Shown: one piece after another, positions 1-5,200 of the stretch
Position numbering within the stretch: position 1 is the stretch's first letter
Layout: the number at the start of each line of letters is the position of its first letter
Source: JAUWMV01 sp964562425
GTDB lineage: Bacteria > UBP14 > UBA6098 > B30-G16
Assembly: GCA_964562425.1 (NCBI GenBank)
Contig: CAZLTJ010000141.1
Location: 1-5,200 of the forward strand
Reading direction: 5' to 3'
Length of the DNA stretch: 5,200 nucleotides
The notes under the pieces: generated by a model
What the model saw: the letters and a program-made list of their open reading frames with translations, nothing else
The model's database searches: none
What the model was told of the DNA's origin: nothing
Translations under genes and position numbers: made by a program

Positions 1-115
1 TAGTAAGATCGATGATTTTTAATATCTTTACATCAGAATTAATTAAATCATAAGTAATCGCAGGAACCAGATTTAATACGATTAGAAAATATAAACAAAT
101 CGAAATTCTTCTCAT
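1..115 (-). CDS. N-terminus of a predicted exported protein, truncated by the window edge
   Basis: An open frame of 38 codons runs from an ATG at 115-113 off the left edge without a stop. It begins MRRISICLYFLIVLNLVPA and continues ITYDLINSDVKILKIIDLT. This is a textbook Sec signal peptide: two arginines, a hydrophobic core of about 15 residues, then a polar stretch, with likely cleavage near residue 19-21. The start is well fixed by an AGGAG ribosome binding site 7 nt upstream. The gene follows the 543-residue protein gene on the same strand after a 60-nt gap that contains a strong terminator, so its expression may need readthrough or a promoter inside the upstream gene. The mature protein cannot be identified from so little sequence. 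Only export is inferred. Confidence 0.8.
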   Translation of the reverse strand, partial: MRRISICLYFLIVLNLVPAITYDLINSDVKILKIIDLT

Positions 116-122
116 AATATAA

Positions 123-127
123 CTCCT
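123..127 (-). promoter_or_regulatory. Ribosome binding site of the truncated exported protein
   Basis: The minus strand reads AGGAG followed by TTATATT and ATG. The 7-nt spacing is ideal and is the main reason for accepting the short partial frame at 1-115 as a real gene. The site lies only 7 nt beyond the T-run of the preceding terminator. Confidence 0.8.
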
Positions 128-134
128 ATACAGG

Positions 135-162
135 AAAAAGGGTGATGAATATCTCACCACCC
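135..162 (-). terminator. Rho-independent terminator after the 543-residue protein gene
   Basis: On the minus strand the arms GGGTGGTGA (162-154) and TCATCACCC (148-140) form a 9-bp stem with one G-T wobble and a GATAT loop. Five Ts follow directly (139-135). The hairpin starts 13 nt after the TAA stop at 178-176. A G/C-rich stem base plus an immediate T-run is the classical intrinsic terminator pattern. No T-run follows it on the plus strand, so it is unidirectional. It falls between two same-strand genes, which makes it either a true operon end or a partial terminator that reduces expression of the next gene. Confidence 0.85.
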
Positions 163-175
163 TCGATAACTCTCT

Positions 176-1807
176 TTACTTAACCAACTGTATCTTCTTT
201 GTAATAACTTCTTCATCGATTATAGCCTTAACAAAGAATACGCCACTCGTGGATTCTTCATCTAATACCGCTGAACCATCCCATGTAAACACATGATTGC
301 CAGTGGGGAGTTTACCATCGCTAAGACATTCTACAACTTTGCCTTTTAAATCGTATATCGCAAGATGAACTATTTTTTCATTAGGTAACGATAAAACGAT
401 TGAAACTACCGCGTTAAATGGATTGGGATAAACGTTAAGAACAATCGATTTTGGAACTTCTATTGTCTTTTTGGGTGAACTTCTAAATGAATCCGTTGTA
501 TCGGTGGAATAAAATTTCACTAACGAATCTGGAACATGAACCAAAGCCATACACGAACGAATTCTTGCCCATGTAGCTTCAGGCGTCGGATACGATATCC
601 TTTCATAAATAATCCCGAGAGCTGGTGAGCCACAAAGCATCCCTGGACATATTATATCTAAATGATAAGGACGATCAGTAGTAACATCAGGTGTTGAACG
701 ATAACCATTTTGAGGTATGACATTCGGAGTAGGATTATTCCATGTATCATACCTAGCATGTTCAGTATTACCTCGTGTTATTGTACCCTCAGGAATATCG
801 TCTGGGGAATTCATCTCTGGCCAGTCTATCACACAATCGACAGAGGAAAAATATAAATCATCGTCACTATTTATGTCGAGATATCTTTTCTCCCATATAG
901 ATGTACCATCCACATTATAATCAAATGTTACTGGTGGTGGAGGTGGAAAATAAATTTTCACAGTATATGTTCTGATTGTATCCCCGTATGCACCATAGAG
1001 AGAAACGGCTCCAGGAGCATTTACCGATGGAGGACTTCCGGGTACAGTCCACTCTACAGAATCCGCAGCTGGAAAAATCGTAGCAATTGTTGGAAATGCT
1101 ACAACCCCCTCATAATAGAATGGAAATGATAGCCAATTTGGACCATTGTCAAAGTTGTATGTATAAGTAGCAACTTCATCATCTTCATCAAACGAAAGAT
1201 AGAAGATCAGACCAGTGTAAGGTGGGGTAATGTCAAATATATATATCTCCATCTGATAGGCGTCAGGTGTAAGATCATCTCTGAAGAAATCGGTCAAGTC
1301 CAATCGATGCAACTGAGTAAATCCTGAAAATCCTGCGCCTGGCATTGGTACCCTAGTTGCAACCCCGGTTCTCAGATTTCGCATATCGATAGCAGCTATA
1401 TGATCACCAACTGAAAACCATGCAGTGGCTCTCGTTATAGTATCAGGAATAACGAATTGGTATAAGGTGTATCGGTGTAAACATGTAATTGGAGGGAATG
1501 GAACACATCCTGAAAAAACGCTCAAAGCCGATGAATGATAACTAATCCACGTTGCACCCGGCATATCATATAGCTTTTCCCAAGGTAAAGTTCTTCCCGG
1601 TCCACCCATACTAACATCATAAGGGTTACCTATTCCAGGTGGAACTGTAGCAGGAGCATAATATACCCAACCTATGCCAGGGACAAATACTTCAAGGGCC
1701 CATTTCATTGGATCACCTATCGACTTATGTCGATATGTATTACTAGCACCCCACGACATTCCTACCAACACAAGGAATGTCATGACAAATAACATCTTTT
1801 TAAACAC
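176..1807 (-). CDS. Secreted beta-rich protein of unknown function with a C-terminal type A sorting tail
   Basis: The gene encodes 543 residues from a GTG start, chosen because a perfect AGGAGGT lies 5 nt upstream. The in-frame ATG four codons later would be 17 nt away. Residues 1-20 are a signal peptide (KK, hydrophobic core, cleavage near SWG-A). The mature part is rich in aromatic, Pro, Asp and Gly residues. Residues 115-205 (ATAWFSVGDHIAAI, then LHRLDLTDFF and MEIYIFD) look like a beta-sandwich, possibly galactose-binding-like, but this is only an impression. A run of five prolines at 288-292 separates two halves. Cysteines occur as close pairs (101/109 and 387/392), which would suit disulfides in an exported protein. 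Residues 430-455 form a Ser/Thr/Lys-rich linker. Residues 458-543 are the sorting tail: VYPNPFN, IYDLKGK, FTWDG, SGVFFVKA, KKIQLVK. The likely location is the cell surface or exterior. I recognise no enzymatic motif and give no function. It probably has its own promoter at 1992-2021 and ends at a terminator. Confidence 0.9.
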   Translation of the reverse strand: MFKKMLFVMTFLVLVGMSWGASNTYRHKSIGDPMKWALEVFVPGIGWVYYAPATVPPGIGNPYDVSMGGPGRTLPWEKLYDMPGATWISYHSSALSVFSGCVPFPPITCLHRYTLYQFVIPDTITRATAWFSVGDHIAAIDMRNLRTGVATRVPMPGAGFSGFTQLHRLDLTDFFRDDLTPDAYQMEIYIFDITPPYTGLIFYLSFDEDDEVATYTYNFDNGPNWLSFPFYYEGVVAFPTIATIFPAADSVEWTVPGSPPSVNAPGAVSLYGAYGDTIRTYTVKIYFPPPPPVTFDYNVDGTSIWEKRYLDINSDDDLYFSSVDCVIDWPEMNSPDDIPEGTITRGNTEHARYDTWNNPTPNVIPQNGYRSTPDVTTDRPYHLDIICPGMLCGSPALGIIYERISYPTPEATWARIRSCMALVHVPDSLVKFYSTDTTDSFRSSPKKTIEVPKSIVLNVYPNPFNAVVSIVLSLPNEKIVHLAIYDLKGKVVECLSDGKLPTGNHVFTWDGSAVLDEESTSGVFFVKAIIDEEVITKKIQLVK

Positions 1808-1812
1808 AATAC

Positions 1813-1819
1813 ACCTCCT
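1813..1819 (-). promoter_or_regulatory. Ribosome binding site that fixes a GTG start
   Basis: The minus strand shows AGGAGGT, a full match to the anti-Shine-Dalgarno core, 5 nt before GTG at 1807-1805. This spacing favours the GTG over the downstream ATG at 1795. A second GGAGG lies 12 nt further upstream, in the loop and stem of the adjacent hairpin. Confidence 0.85.
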
Positions 1820-1824
1820 GAAGG

Positions 1825-1845
1825 TTTTTAACCTCCGGTTAAAAA
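1825..1845 (-). repeat. Perfect 9-bp hairpin in the leader, next to the ribosome binding site
   Basis: TTTTTAACC and GGTTAAAAA are exact inverted repeats separated by three bases (GGA on the minus strand). The element ends 5 nt before the Shine-Dalgarno sequence of the 543-residue protein gene. In RNA it would be a stem-loop with a tight triloop. In DNA it is a near-palindrome that could serve as a protein-binding site. A competing 7-bp hairpin (GGAGGTT at 1836-1830 with AACCTTC at 1826-1820, one G-T pair) shares the same bases, so the two cannot form together. Confidence 0.7.
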
Positions 1846-1947
1846 GTTAATAAAAATTGAGGATTTTGAAACAGATTTTTTATGTAAATTCCCTATTAAG
1901 GAGATTGTTTTTAGGTCGGTAACAATTTTATTGTAGATAAACACAGC

Positions 1948-2020
1948 TGACAAATCCTCCTGGGGGTTTTTGCACCCCCCATTTGTATTAATATATAAAT
2001 TTACTTAAAAGGATTTGTCA
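1948..2020. repeat. 10-bp perfect inverted repeat enclosing the promoter and a G/C hairpin
   Basis: TGACAAATCC at 1948-1957 and GGATTTGTCA at 2011-2020 are exact reverse complements with 53 bp between them. The right arm supplies most of a TTGACA -35 box on the minus strand. The left arm lies downstream of the predicted transcription start. This could be a paired operator, a folded region in readthrough RNA from the CotH gene, or the remains of a very small element with terminal inverted repeats. I see no flanking target-site duplication, and neither arm recurs elsewhere in the window. Confidence 0.65.
1951..1985 (-). other. Stable G/C-stem hairpin at the predicted mRNA 5' end
   Basis: On the minus strand TGGGGG pairs with CCCCCA (about 1981-1976 with 1966-1961; six Gs face five Cs), closing a loop containing GTGCAAAAA. 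Outside it, CAAAT (1985-1981) can pair with ATTTG (1955-1951), leaving an AGGAGG-like bulge; the T-A pair at 1981/1961 competes with this extension. No T-run follows on either strand, so it is a poor intrinsic terminator. If transcription starts near 1985 the hairpin would sit at the extreme 5' end of the message, a place where stems often slow RNA decay. The structure is seen; the role is inferred. Confidence 0.6.
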
Positions 2021-2021
2021 A
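1992..2021 (-). promoter_or_regulatory. Sigma-70-like promoter for the 543-residue protein gene
   Basis: The minus strand has a consensus -35 TTGACA (2021-2016) and, 18 nt on, TATATA (1997-1992) as the -10. TATATT at 1995-1990 is an alternative with a long 20-nt spacer. The stretch between this -35 and the CotH stop codon (2022-2044) is almost all A/T, like an UP element. Transcription would start near 1985, giving a leader of roughly 175-180 nt. The perfect -35 box and intergenic position support the call; the -10 is only approximate. Confidence 0.55.
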
Positions 2022-2044
2022 GATGTAAATTATAATTACAAAAA

Positions 2045-4912
2045 TTATTTCAAATAAACTACTTTTTTCGACAATTTCCATTTCCCAAAGCTTACACTGA
2101 CCAAATACACACCACTCCCAATCGATTCATCTGGTTGCCAGATAAAACTCCTTATCGTGAATCCTTCACCTCGTGAAGAGAATGTTTCTTCATCTTTATT
2201 GATGTGTTCCTTTTGTAATTGCGATTCCCAGACAAGCTTTCCCTGCAAATTGTATATTTCTATCTTCGAGCCGATTGGTGCTGTAATTTGACATACCGAA
2301 TTAAACGGATTGGGATTTACACTTAAATTCATTGCTTCAGGCAAGCTTTTATTTTCACTTATCCATGTAGATTCATTCGATGCTAATGGTGTCGGATAGT
2401 CTAATATTCCAAAACTGTCGATACATTCCTCAAATCTGCCATAGCTAATATCGGCACCTAATTCTGGAAATCGTAATGAATCGATTAAGAAACTCCCAAA
2501 TAGAGGTGGTGCAAATATTCCCACCCATTCTCCACGACTTGTGAGCTTGAAAGGCATATGCATTATACCCTGGTCCGTATCGTCGTCGCACCAAATGAGT
2601 TTAAATTCCTCAGGTAAAAGTAAAATATCCTCATCGAAACAATATTCAAAGGTATCTGAAGGATCATCGGTTACACAACATCCGTTTAAATTTATCGTAT
2701 CAGTAGAACAGTTATATAACTCAAACCAGTCATCAAACTCTCCAACAGAATCGCATATCGTTGAATCATTTATTGCCATAAGTTCATTAATTGTAAGTCC
2801 ATCATAGGACATACTATACGGGACAAATAACGGTGCGACTTCCAAACCTCCAGCGGGATCGCATTCAACCCTAAAACTATCTGGTACTGAATCATTTCTC
2901 CAGCTGCTAAATTTATAACCAGGATTAGGAATAGCTTTCAATGTAATTGGTATTCCTGCAAAATATATACCCTCAAATTCCACAGAATCCGGCGGCAGTG
3001 TGTTGAGTGCCACTCTTCCACCACTACACCGTGCAATGTAGACTGTGGCAGTTGTGTCAAGATCGAAACATTCTATAATATGACCACGAACATAATAACA
3101 ACGTTCCATAACAAATAACCGTATCGAATCCACAGCTGCATGCCATTTGTATAAAGGCCACCACCAACATTTGTGTTCGAATTCCATCGAGGGTTCTAAT
3201 ACTTCCTCAAATGAATCAATAATACCGATTACATGATCAGTTTTAAGTTTTGTATTCATTAAATCTGCAAGCCGATTAATAAAGAGATACTTAAAATTAT
3301 CGTTAGCCAATATTTCATAAAATATGCGTGATCCTCTCATCGCTTTTTCTAATGTATTATCACTTATTAAAAACAATGTATCAAACCTTCTACCTAAAGC
3401 ATCATCTGCATCCCATATAACCCATCTCCATTGTTGATCTTGCTTTTGAAGTCGAACTTTAAGATCGTTATTATGTGGCCAATCGTAATTTTGTCCCCAA
3501 ATATAGACAGAAAAATAATTCATAAAATTCTTCTCATCTAACATATCTTTCGCAATTGAAAAAAGACTATCATTCGATAAATCACATAGTCTGAAAAAAT
3601 CTTTTGTAGCCACCCAAACTGAATCGTTTCCATAACGAGCAATTTCCCGATCAACAACATCATATTCACCCTCACCAAAATGAAAATTACAATATTCCTC
3701 ATCGATGTATTCTCTCAGATAATAAAAACCCCAACCTTTTCCATTTAAATAAAGATGAGCAAGTGAAAAGTGAGATATTGCGGTATTACATTGTTCCCCA
3801 ATTATTTGCATTAGTGAAGTATGCATTTTGCTTCTATAATCTCCTCCATATCTTCTTAGAACAATCTGCGAGTAATTTTTTCTTTCTAAACAAGGAATGA
3901 CCCTCTCTTTAATAATTTCTCCTCTGAAAGATATTCTAAAAGGTTTCTTTCTTAAACCTCGACAACTACTACCATGTATTCTCAAACCTGCATTTAAAAC
4001 TGTAATCGTATCTTCTTTAGAAAGAATTTCTATTTGACAAACTCGCTCCCATCCTCGTCCTCTTCCCTCATAATTAGGATTAAGTGAATCGAGACCCACA
4101 ACATATATGCCTACAGTATCGTTCCAGAGATTTCGAGAGTCCGTTGTGATAAACACTGTTGGGACATCTGCTTCCGAATCGAAAACATATGTCCTAGAAA
4201 CAACTTTGCTGGGTAATTTACCAGGTTCTATGGCTTGAGCACGAACAACTGTGATTGTATCGATTGTAAACGATGAAACATATACCGTTCCAGAATCAAG
4301 CGGTGGTGATAGGTCTGTCGAATACATTATAGTTCCTGTTCCAGTAATTTGTACAACCTGATGTGACATATAATATCCTGACAGAGGATATATTTGTGGT
4401 TCAGGAGTGATACCCATACCCCAAATAGAATCGTTTGGATTTCCTGGAGTAGGATTTTCTAAGTATCTCCATACATGAAGACCACCTAAGGGTCGACCGA
4501 ATGTTTTGTCAGGATATTGTGCTCCGAAGGTAATTGTATCTAGTGGAAAACCCCAACGATCATATAGACCGAGAAATTCACCATCTCGACTTAATTTGAA
4601 ATTCGTACAAAGTGTATCTCCAAATGAAGTATCTTCGCCATATGCAATGACGATTATAAAATCGTAAGGCTCAATTGAACGAGGTGGAAAAAACCATTTA
4701 AAAGGATTACTCGAATCATCAGTGAGAAAATATCCCCTAATATCAACTGCTGTGTCTGCTGTATTATATAATTCAATCCAATCTGGGTAAGAATCGTTTA
4801 CGCGAAGAGATGCATAGTTTGAAGCAGCGAATTCATTAATGATAACATCACCAGAGATATTCGATAATGTAATAAAACATAATACTAAAGAATTAATAAT
4901 TATATTCCGCAT
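2045..4912 (-). CDS. Secreted multi-domain CotH kinase family protein with two lamin-tail domains and a sorting tail
   Basis: The chosen ATG gives 955 residues; a TTG four codons upstream (4924) is rejected because it overlaps the GAGGA ribosome binding site that serves the ATG. Order of parts: signal peptide 1-21; lamin-tail domain about 23-135 (VIINEFAASN, DWIELYN, GYFLTDD) ending in NPTPGN; chitobiase/HEX C-terminal-like domain about 170-243 (IMYSTD, VRAQAI, TYVF); CotH domain about 250-610. The CotH part shows YEGRGRGWER 281-290, AGLRIHGSS 308-316, AHLYLNGKGWGFYYLREYID 385-404, NFMNYF 462-467, NYDWPHNN 475-482 and WRWVIWDADD 495-504, where the acidic residues are the likely metal/catalytic site. 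Then come a module at about 622-697 (GGRVALNT, GIYFAGIPITLKAIPNPGYKFSSW) like the InlB/'bacterial repeat' found beside CotH domains, a second lamin-tail domain at about 705-815 (LTINELMAIN, DDWFELYN, CCVTDD), and a sorting tail at 864-955. Bacillus CotH is an atypical kinase that phosphorylates spore-coat proteins; here activity would be extracellular. Target unknown. The protein is Cys-rich (about 21). Confidence 0.92.
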   Translation of the reverse strand: MRNIIINSLVLCFITLSNISGDVIINEFAASNYASLRVNDSYPDWIELYNTADTAVDIRGYFLTDDSSNPFKWFFPPRSIEPYDFIIVIAYGEDTSFGDTLCTNFKLSRDGEFLGLYDRWGFPLDTITFGAQYPDKTFGRPLGGLHVWRYLENPTPGNPNDSIWGMGITPEPQIYPLSGYYMSHQVVQITGTGTIMYSTDLSPPLDSGTVYVSSFTIDTITVVRAQAIEPGKLPSKVVSRTYVFDSEADVPTVFITTDSRNLWNDTVGIYVVGLDSLNPNYEGRGRGWERVCQIEILSKEDTITVLNAGLRIHGSSCRGLRKKPFRISFRGEIIKERVIPCLERKNYSQIVLRRYGGDYRSKMHTSLMQIIGEQCNTAISHFSLAHLYLNGKGWGFYYLREYIDEEYCNFHFGEGEYDVVDREIARYGNDSVWVATKDFFRLCDLSNDSLFSIAKDMLDEKNFMNYFSVYIWGQNYDWPHNNDLKVRLQKQDQQWRWVIWDADDALGRRFDTLFLISDNTLEKAMRGSRIFYEILANDNFKYLFINRLADLMNTKLKTDHVIGIIDSFEEVLEPSMEFEHKCWWWPLYKWHAAVDSIRLFVMERCYYVRGHIIECFDLDTTATVYIARCSGGRVALNTLPPDSVEFEGIYFAGIPITLKAIPNPGYKFSSWRNDSVPDSFRVECDPAGGLEVAPLFVPYSMSYDGLTINELMAINDSTICDSVGEFDDWFELYNCSTDTINLNGCCVTDDPSDTFEYCFDEDILLLPEEFKLIWCDDDTDQGIMHMPFKLTSRGEWVGIFAPPLFGSFLIDSLRFPELGADISYGRFEECIDSFGILDYPTPLASNESTWISENKSLPEAMNLSVNPNPFNSVCQITAPIGSKIEIYNLQGKLVWESQLQKEHINKDEETFSSRGEGFTIRSFIWQPDESIGSGVYLVSVSFGKWKLSKKVVYLK
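2164..2178. repeat. Small palindrome inside the sorting-tail coding sequence
   Basis: CTTCAC (2164-2169) and GTGAAG (2173-2178) are perfect 6-bp inverted repeats around a 3-bp loop. They encode part of FSSRGEGF (about residues 911-918 of the CotH protein), inside a stretch that is absent from the tail of the neighbouring protein. The position suggests an in-frame palindromic insertion, but a 6-bp stem alone is weak evidence. Confidence 0.45.
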
Positions 4913-4917
4913 ATATT

Positions 4918-4922
4918 TCCTC
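4918..4922 (-). promoter_or_regulatory. Ribosome binding site that decides the CotH protein start
   Basis: The minus strand reads GAGGA (4922-4918), then AATAT and ATG at 4912. The 5-nt spacing is good. The longer alternative start, TTG at 4924-4922, would lie on top of this site and has no Shine-Dalgarno of its own, so the ATG is preferred. Confidence 0.7.
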
Positions 4923-4943
4923 AACTTATCATTTCATTAAAAC

Positions 4944-4977
4944 AATAATGTATAACTGTTTAATGCAATACATTATT
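4944..4977. repeat. 10-bp perfect dyad in the CotH gene leader or promoter region
   Basis: AATAATGTAT (4944-4953) and ATACATTATT (4968-4977) are exact inverted repeats with a 14-bp spacer, starting 31 bp upstream of the ATG. It could be an operator or a weak A/T stem in the leader RNA. A second pairing, CATTAAAACA (4935-4944) with TGTTTAATG (4957-4965) with one bulged base, overlaps it and would compete. Chance is a real possibility in such A+T-rich DNA. Confidence 0.5.
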
Positions 4978-5167
4978 TAAAAATCAGACTAAAAAAGAAA
5001 TCCCTTTTTACACTTATTCTCAAAATATATTTCAAATTAGCAAATCTTTTCATTAAATTCTTTCATTCTGCGTATTCAATTTAAAATAATGTGTATCACA
5101 AACCACAAATACAATGACTTTTTAAATAGTACTTTTAGTTTCAACTAATAATTTCTATATATATGAG

Positions 5168-5192
5168 AAGGCTATCGCCTTGATTCAATCAA
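5168..5192. repeat. Two overlapping palindromes at the right edge
   Basis: AAGGC (5168-5172) and GCCTT (5177-5181) form a short stem with a 4-base loop. Overlapping it, TTGATT-C-AATCAA (5180-5192) is a perfect 13-bp palindrome. The first is the only G/C-rich spot in this region. It could be the weak terminator of a gene to the right on the minus strand (followed by CTCATATATATAG, not a clean T-run) or part of an interspersed repeat. Confidence 0.4.
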
Positions 5193-5200
5193 TATTAGAC

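Larger units (their letters stand above)
4925..5200. other. A+T-rich non-coding region upstream of the CotH gene
   Basis: No credible gene is seen on either strand in this stretch. Composition is clearly more A+T-rich than the coding regions. Stops lie in all three minus-strand frames near the right edge (at 5197, 5187 and 5174), so any gene entering from the right would have to end there. I could not find a convincing -35/-10 pair for the CotH gene: many TATA-like hexamers exist, but none pairs with a good -35. The region does hold several inverted repeats, listed separately. Confidence 0.6.

Noticed and set aside
717..920. 67-codon plus-strand open frame
   Set aside because: It lies wholly inside the 543-residue protein gene on the opposite strand, has no clear Shine-Dalgarno and no recognisable protein features. 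It is a shadow frame.
1828..1944. 38-codon minus-strand frame in the leader (GTG at 1944), with AGGAGG upstream
   Set aside because: The Shine-Dalgarno-like AGGAGG is 11 nt from the GTG, which is long, and it may be a bulge of the G/C hairpin. The peptide has no signal or leader-like features. It ends 20 nt before the next start, so a leader peptide is conceivable but unsupported.
1961..1981. G/C hairpin as the intrinsic terminator of the CotH gene
   Set aside because: The stem is strong, but no T-run follows on the minus strand (GGAGGATTTG) and none follows on the plus strand.
2024..2040. TGTAA/TTACA dyad after the CotH stop codon as a terminator
   Set aside because: The stem is 5 bp of almost only A/T, with no T-run after it. 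It more likely belongs to the A/T-rich stretch upstream of the -35 box.
2541..2807. 88-codon plus-strand open frame
   Set aside because: It is antisense to the second lamin-tail domain of the CotH protein. The Ser-rich translation is what antisense reading of that region gives; no independent support.
4913..4924. TTG start giving a 959-residue CotH protein
   Set aside because: The TTG overlaps the GAGGA site that is well spaced for the ATG at 4912, and it has no ribosome binding site of its own.
5163..5183. Plus-strand ATG near the right edge
   Set aside because: The frame stops after six codons at TGA 5181-5183.

Overview
The window is moderately A+T-rich bacterial DNA in which every supported gene lies on the minus strand and encodes an exported protein. 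There are two complete genes and the 5' end of a third. Both complete proteins have an N-terminal Sec-type signal peptide and a C-terminal 'PNPFN ... IYxLxGK ... W ... SGV(F/Y)xV ... KK' domain, the T9SS type A sorting / FlgD-Ig-like tail common in Bacteroidota and in uncultured FCB-like candidate phyla such as WOR-3/Stahlbacteria, Cloacimonadota and Zixibacteria. The wording of the tail in the CotH protein ('NPNPFNSVCQITAP', 'FIWQPDESIGSGVYLV') suggests a WOR-3-like genome to me. That assignment rests on recall and on two proteins only. No RNA gene, transposase, CRISPR array or plus-strand gene is visible.

Layout in the direction of transcription (right to left): 4913-5200 is a very A+T-rich non-coding stretch with several dyads and no convincing promoter. 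4912-2045 encodes a 955-residue secreted protein with the order lamin-tail domain, chitobiase/HEX C-terminal-like domain, CotH kinase-like domain, Gly-rich InlB/'bacterial repeat'-like module, second lamin-tail domain, sorting tail. 2044-1808 is a 237-bp intergenic region with a sigma-70-like promoter, a 10-bp inverted repeat that includes the -35 element, a G/C-stem hairpin at the predicted mRNA 5' end, and a perfect 9-bp hairpin just upstream of the ribosome binding site. 1807-176 encodes a 543-residue secreted beta-rich protein of unknown function. 162-135 is a good intrinsic terminator, followed within 8 nt by the ribosome binding site of a third gene (start at 115) that begins with a signal peptide and runs off the left edge.

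The genes look like a run of cell-surface or secreted proteins rather than a metabolic operon. A CotH-type kinase outside the cytoplasm could phosphorylate co-exported proteins, but nothing here proves a kinase-substrate link. The most interesting items are the multi-domain exported CotH protein, the palindrome-containing extra segment in its sorting tail, and the densely structured leader between the two large genes.
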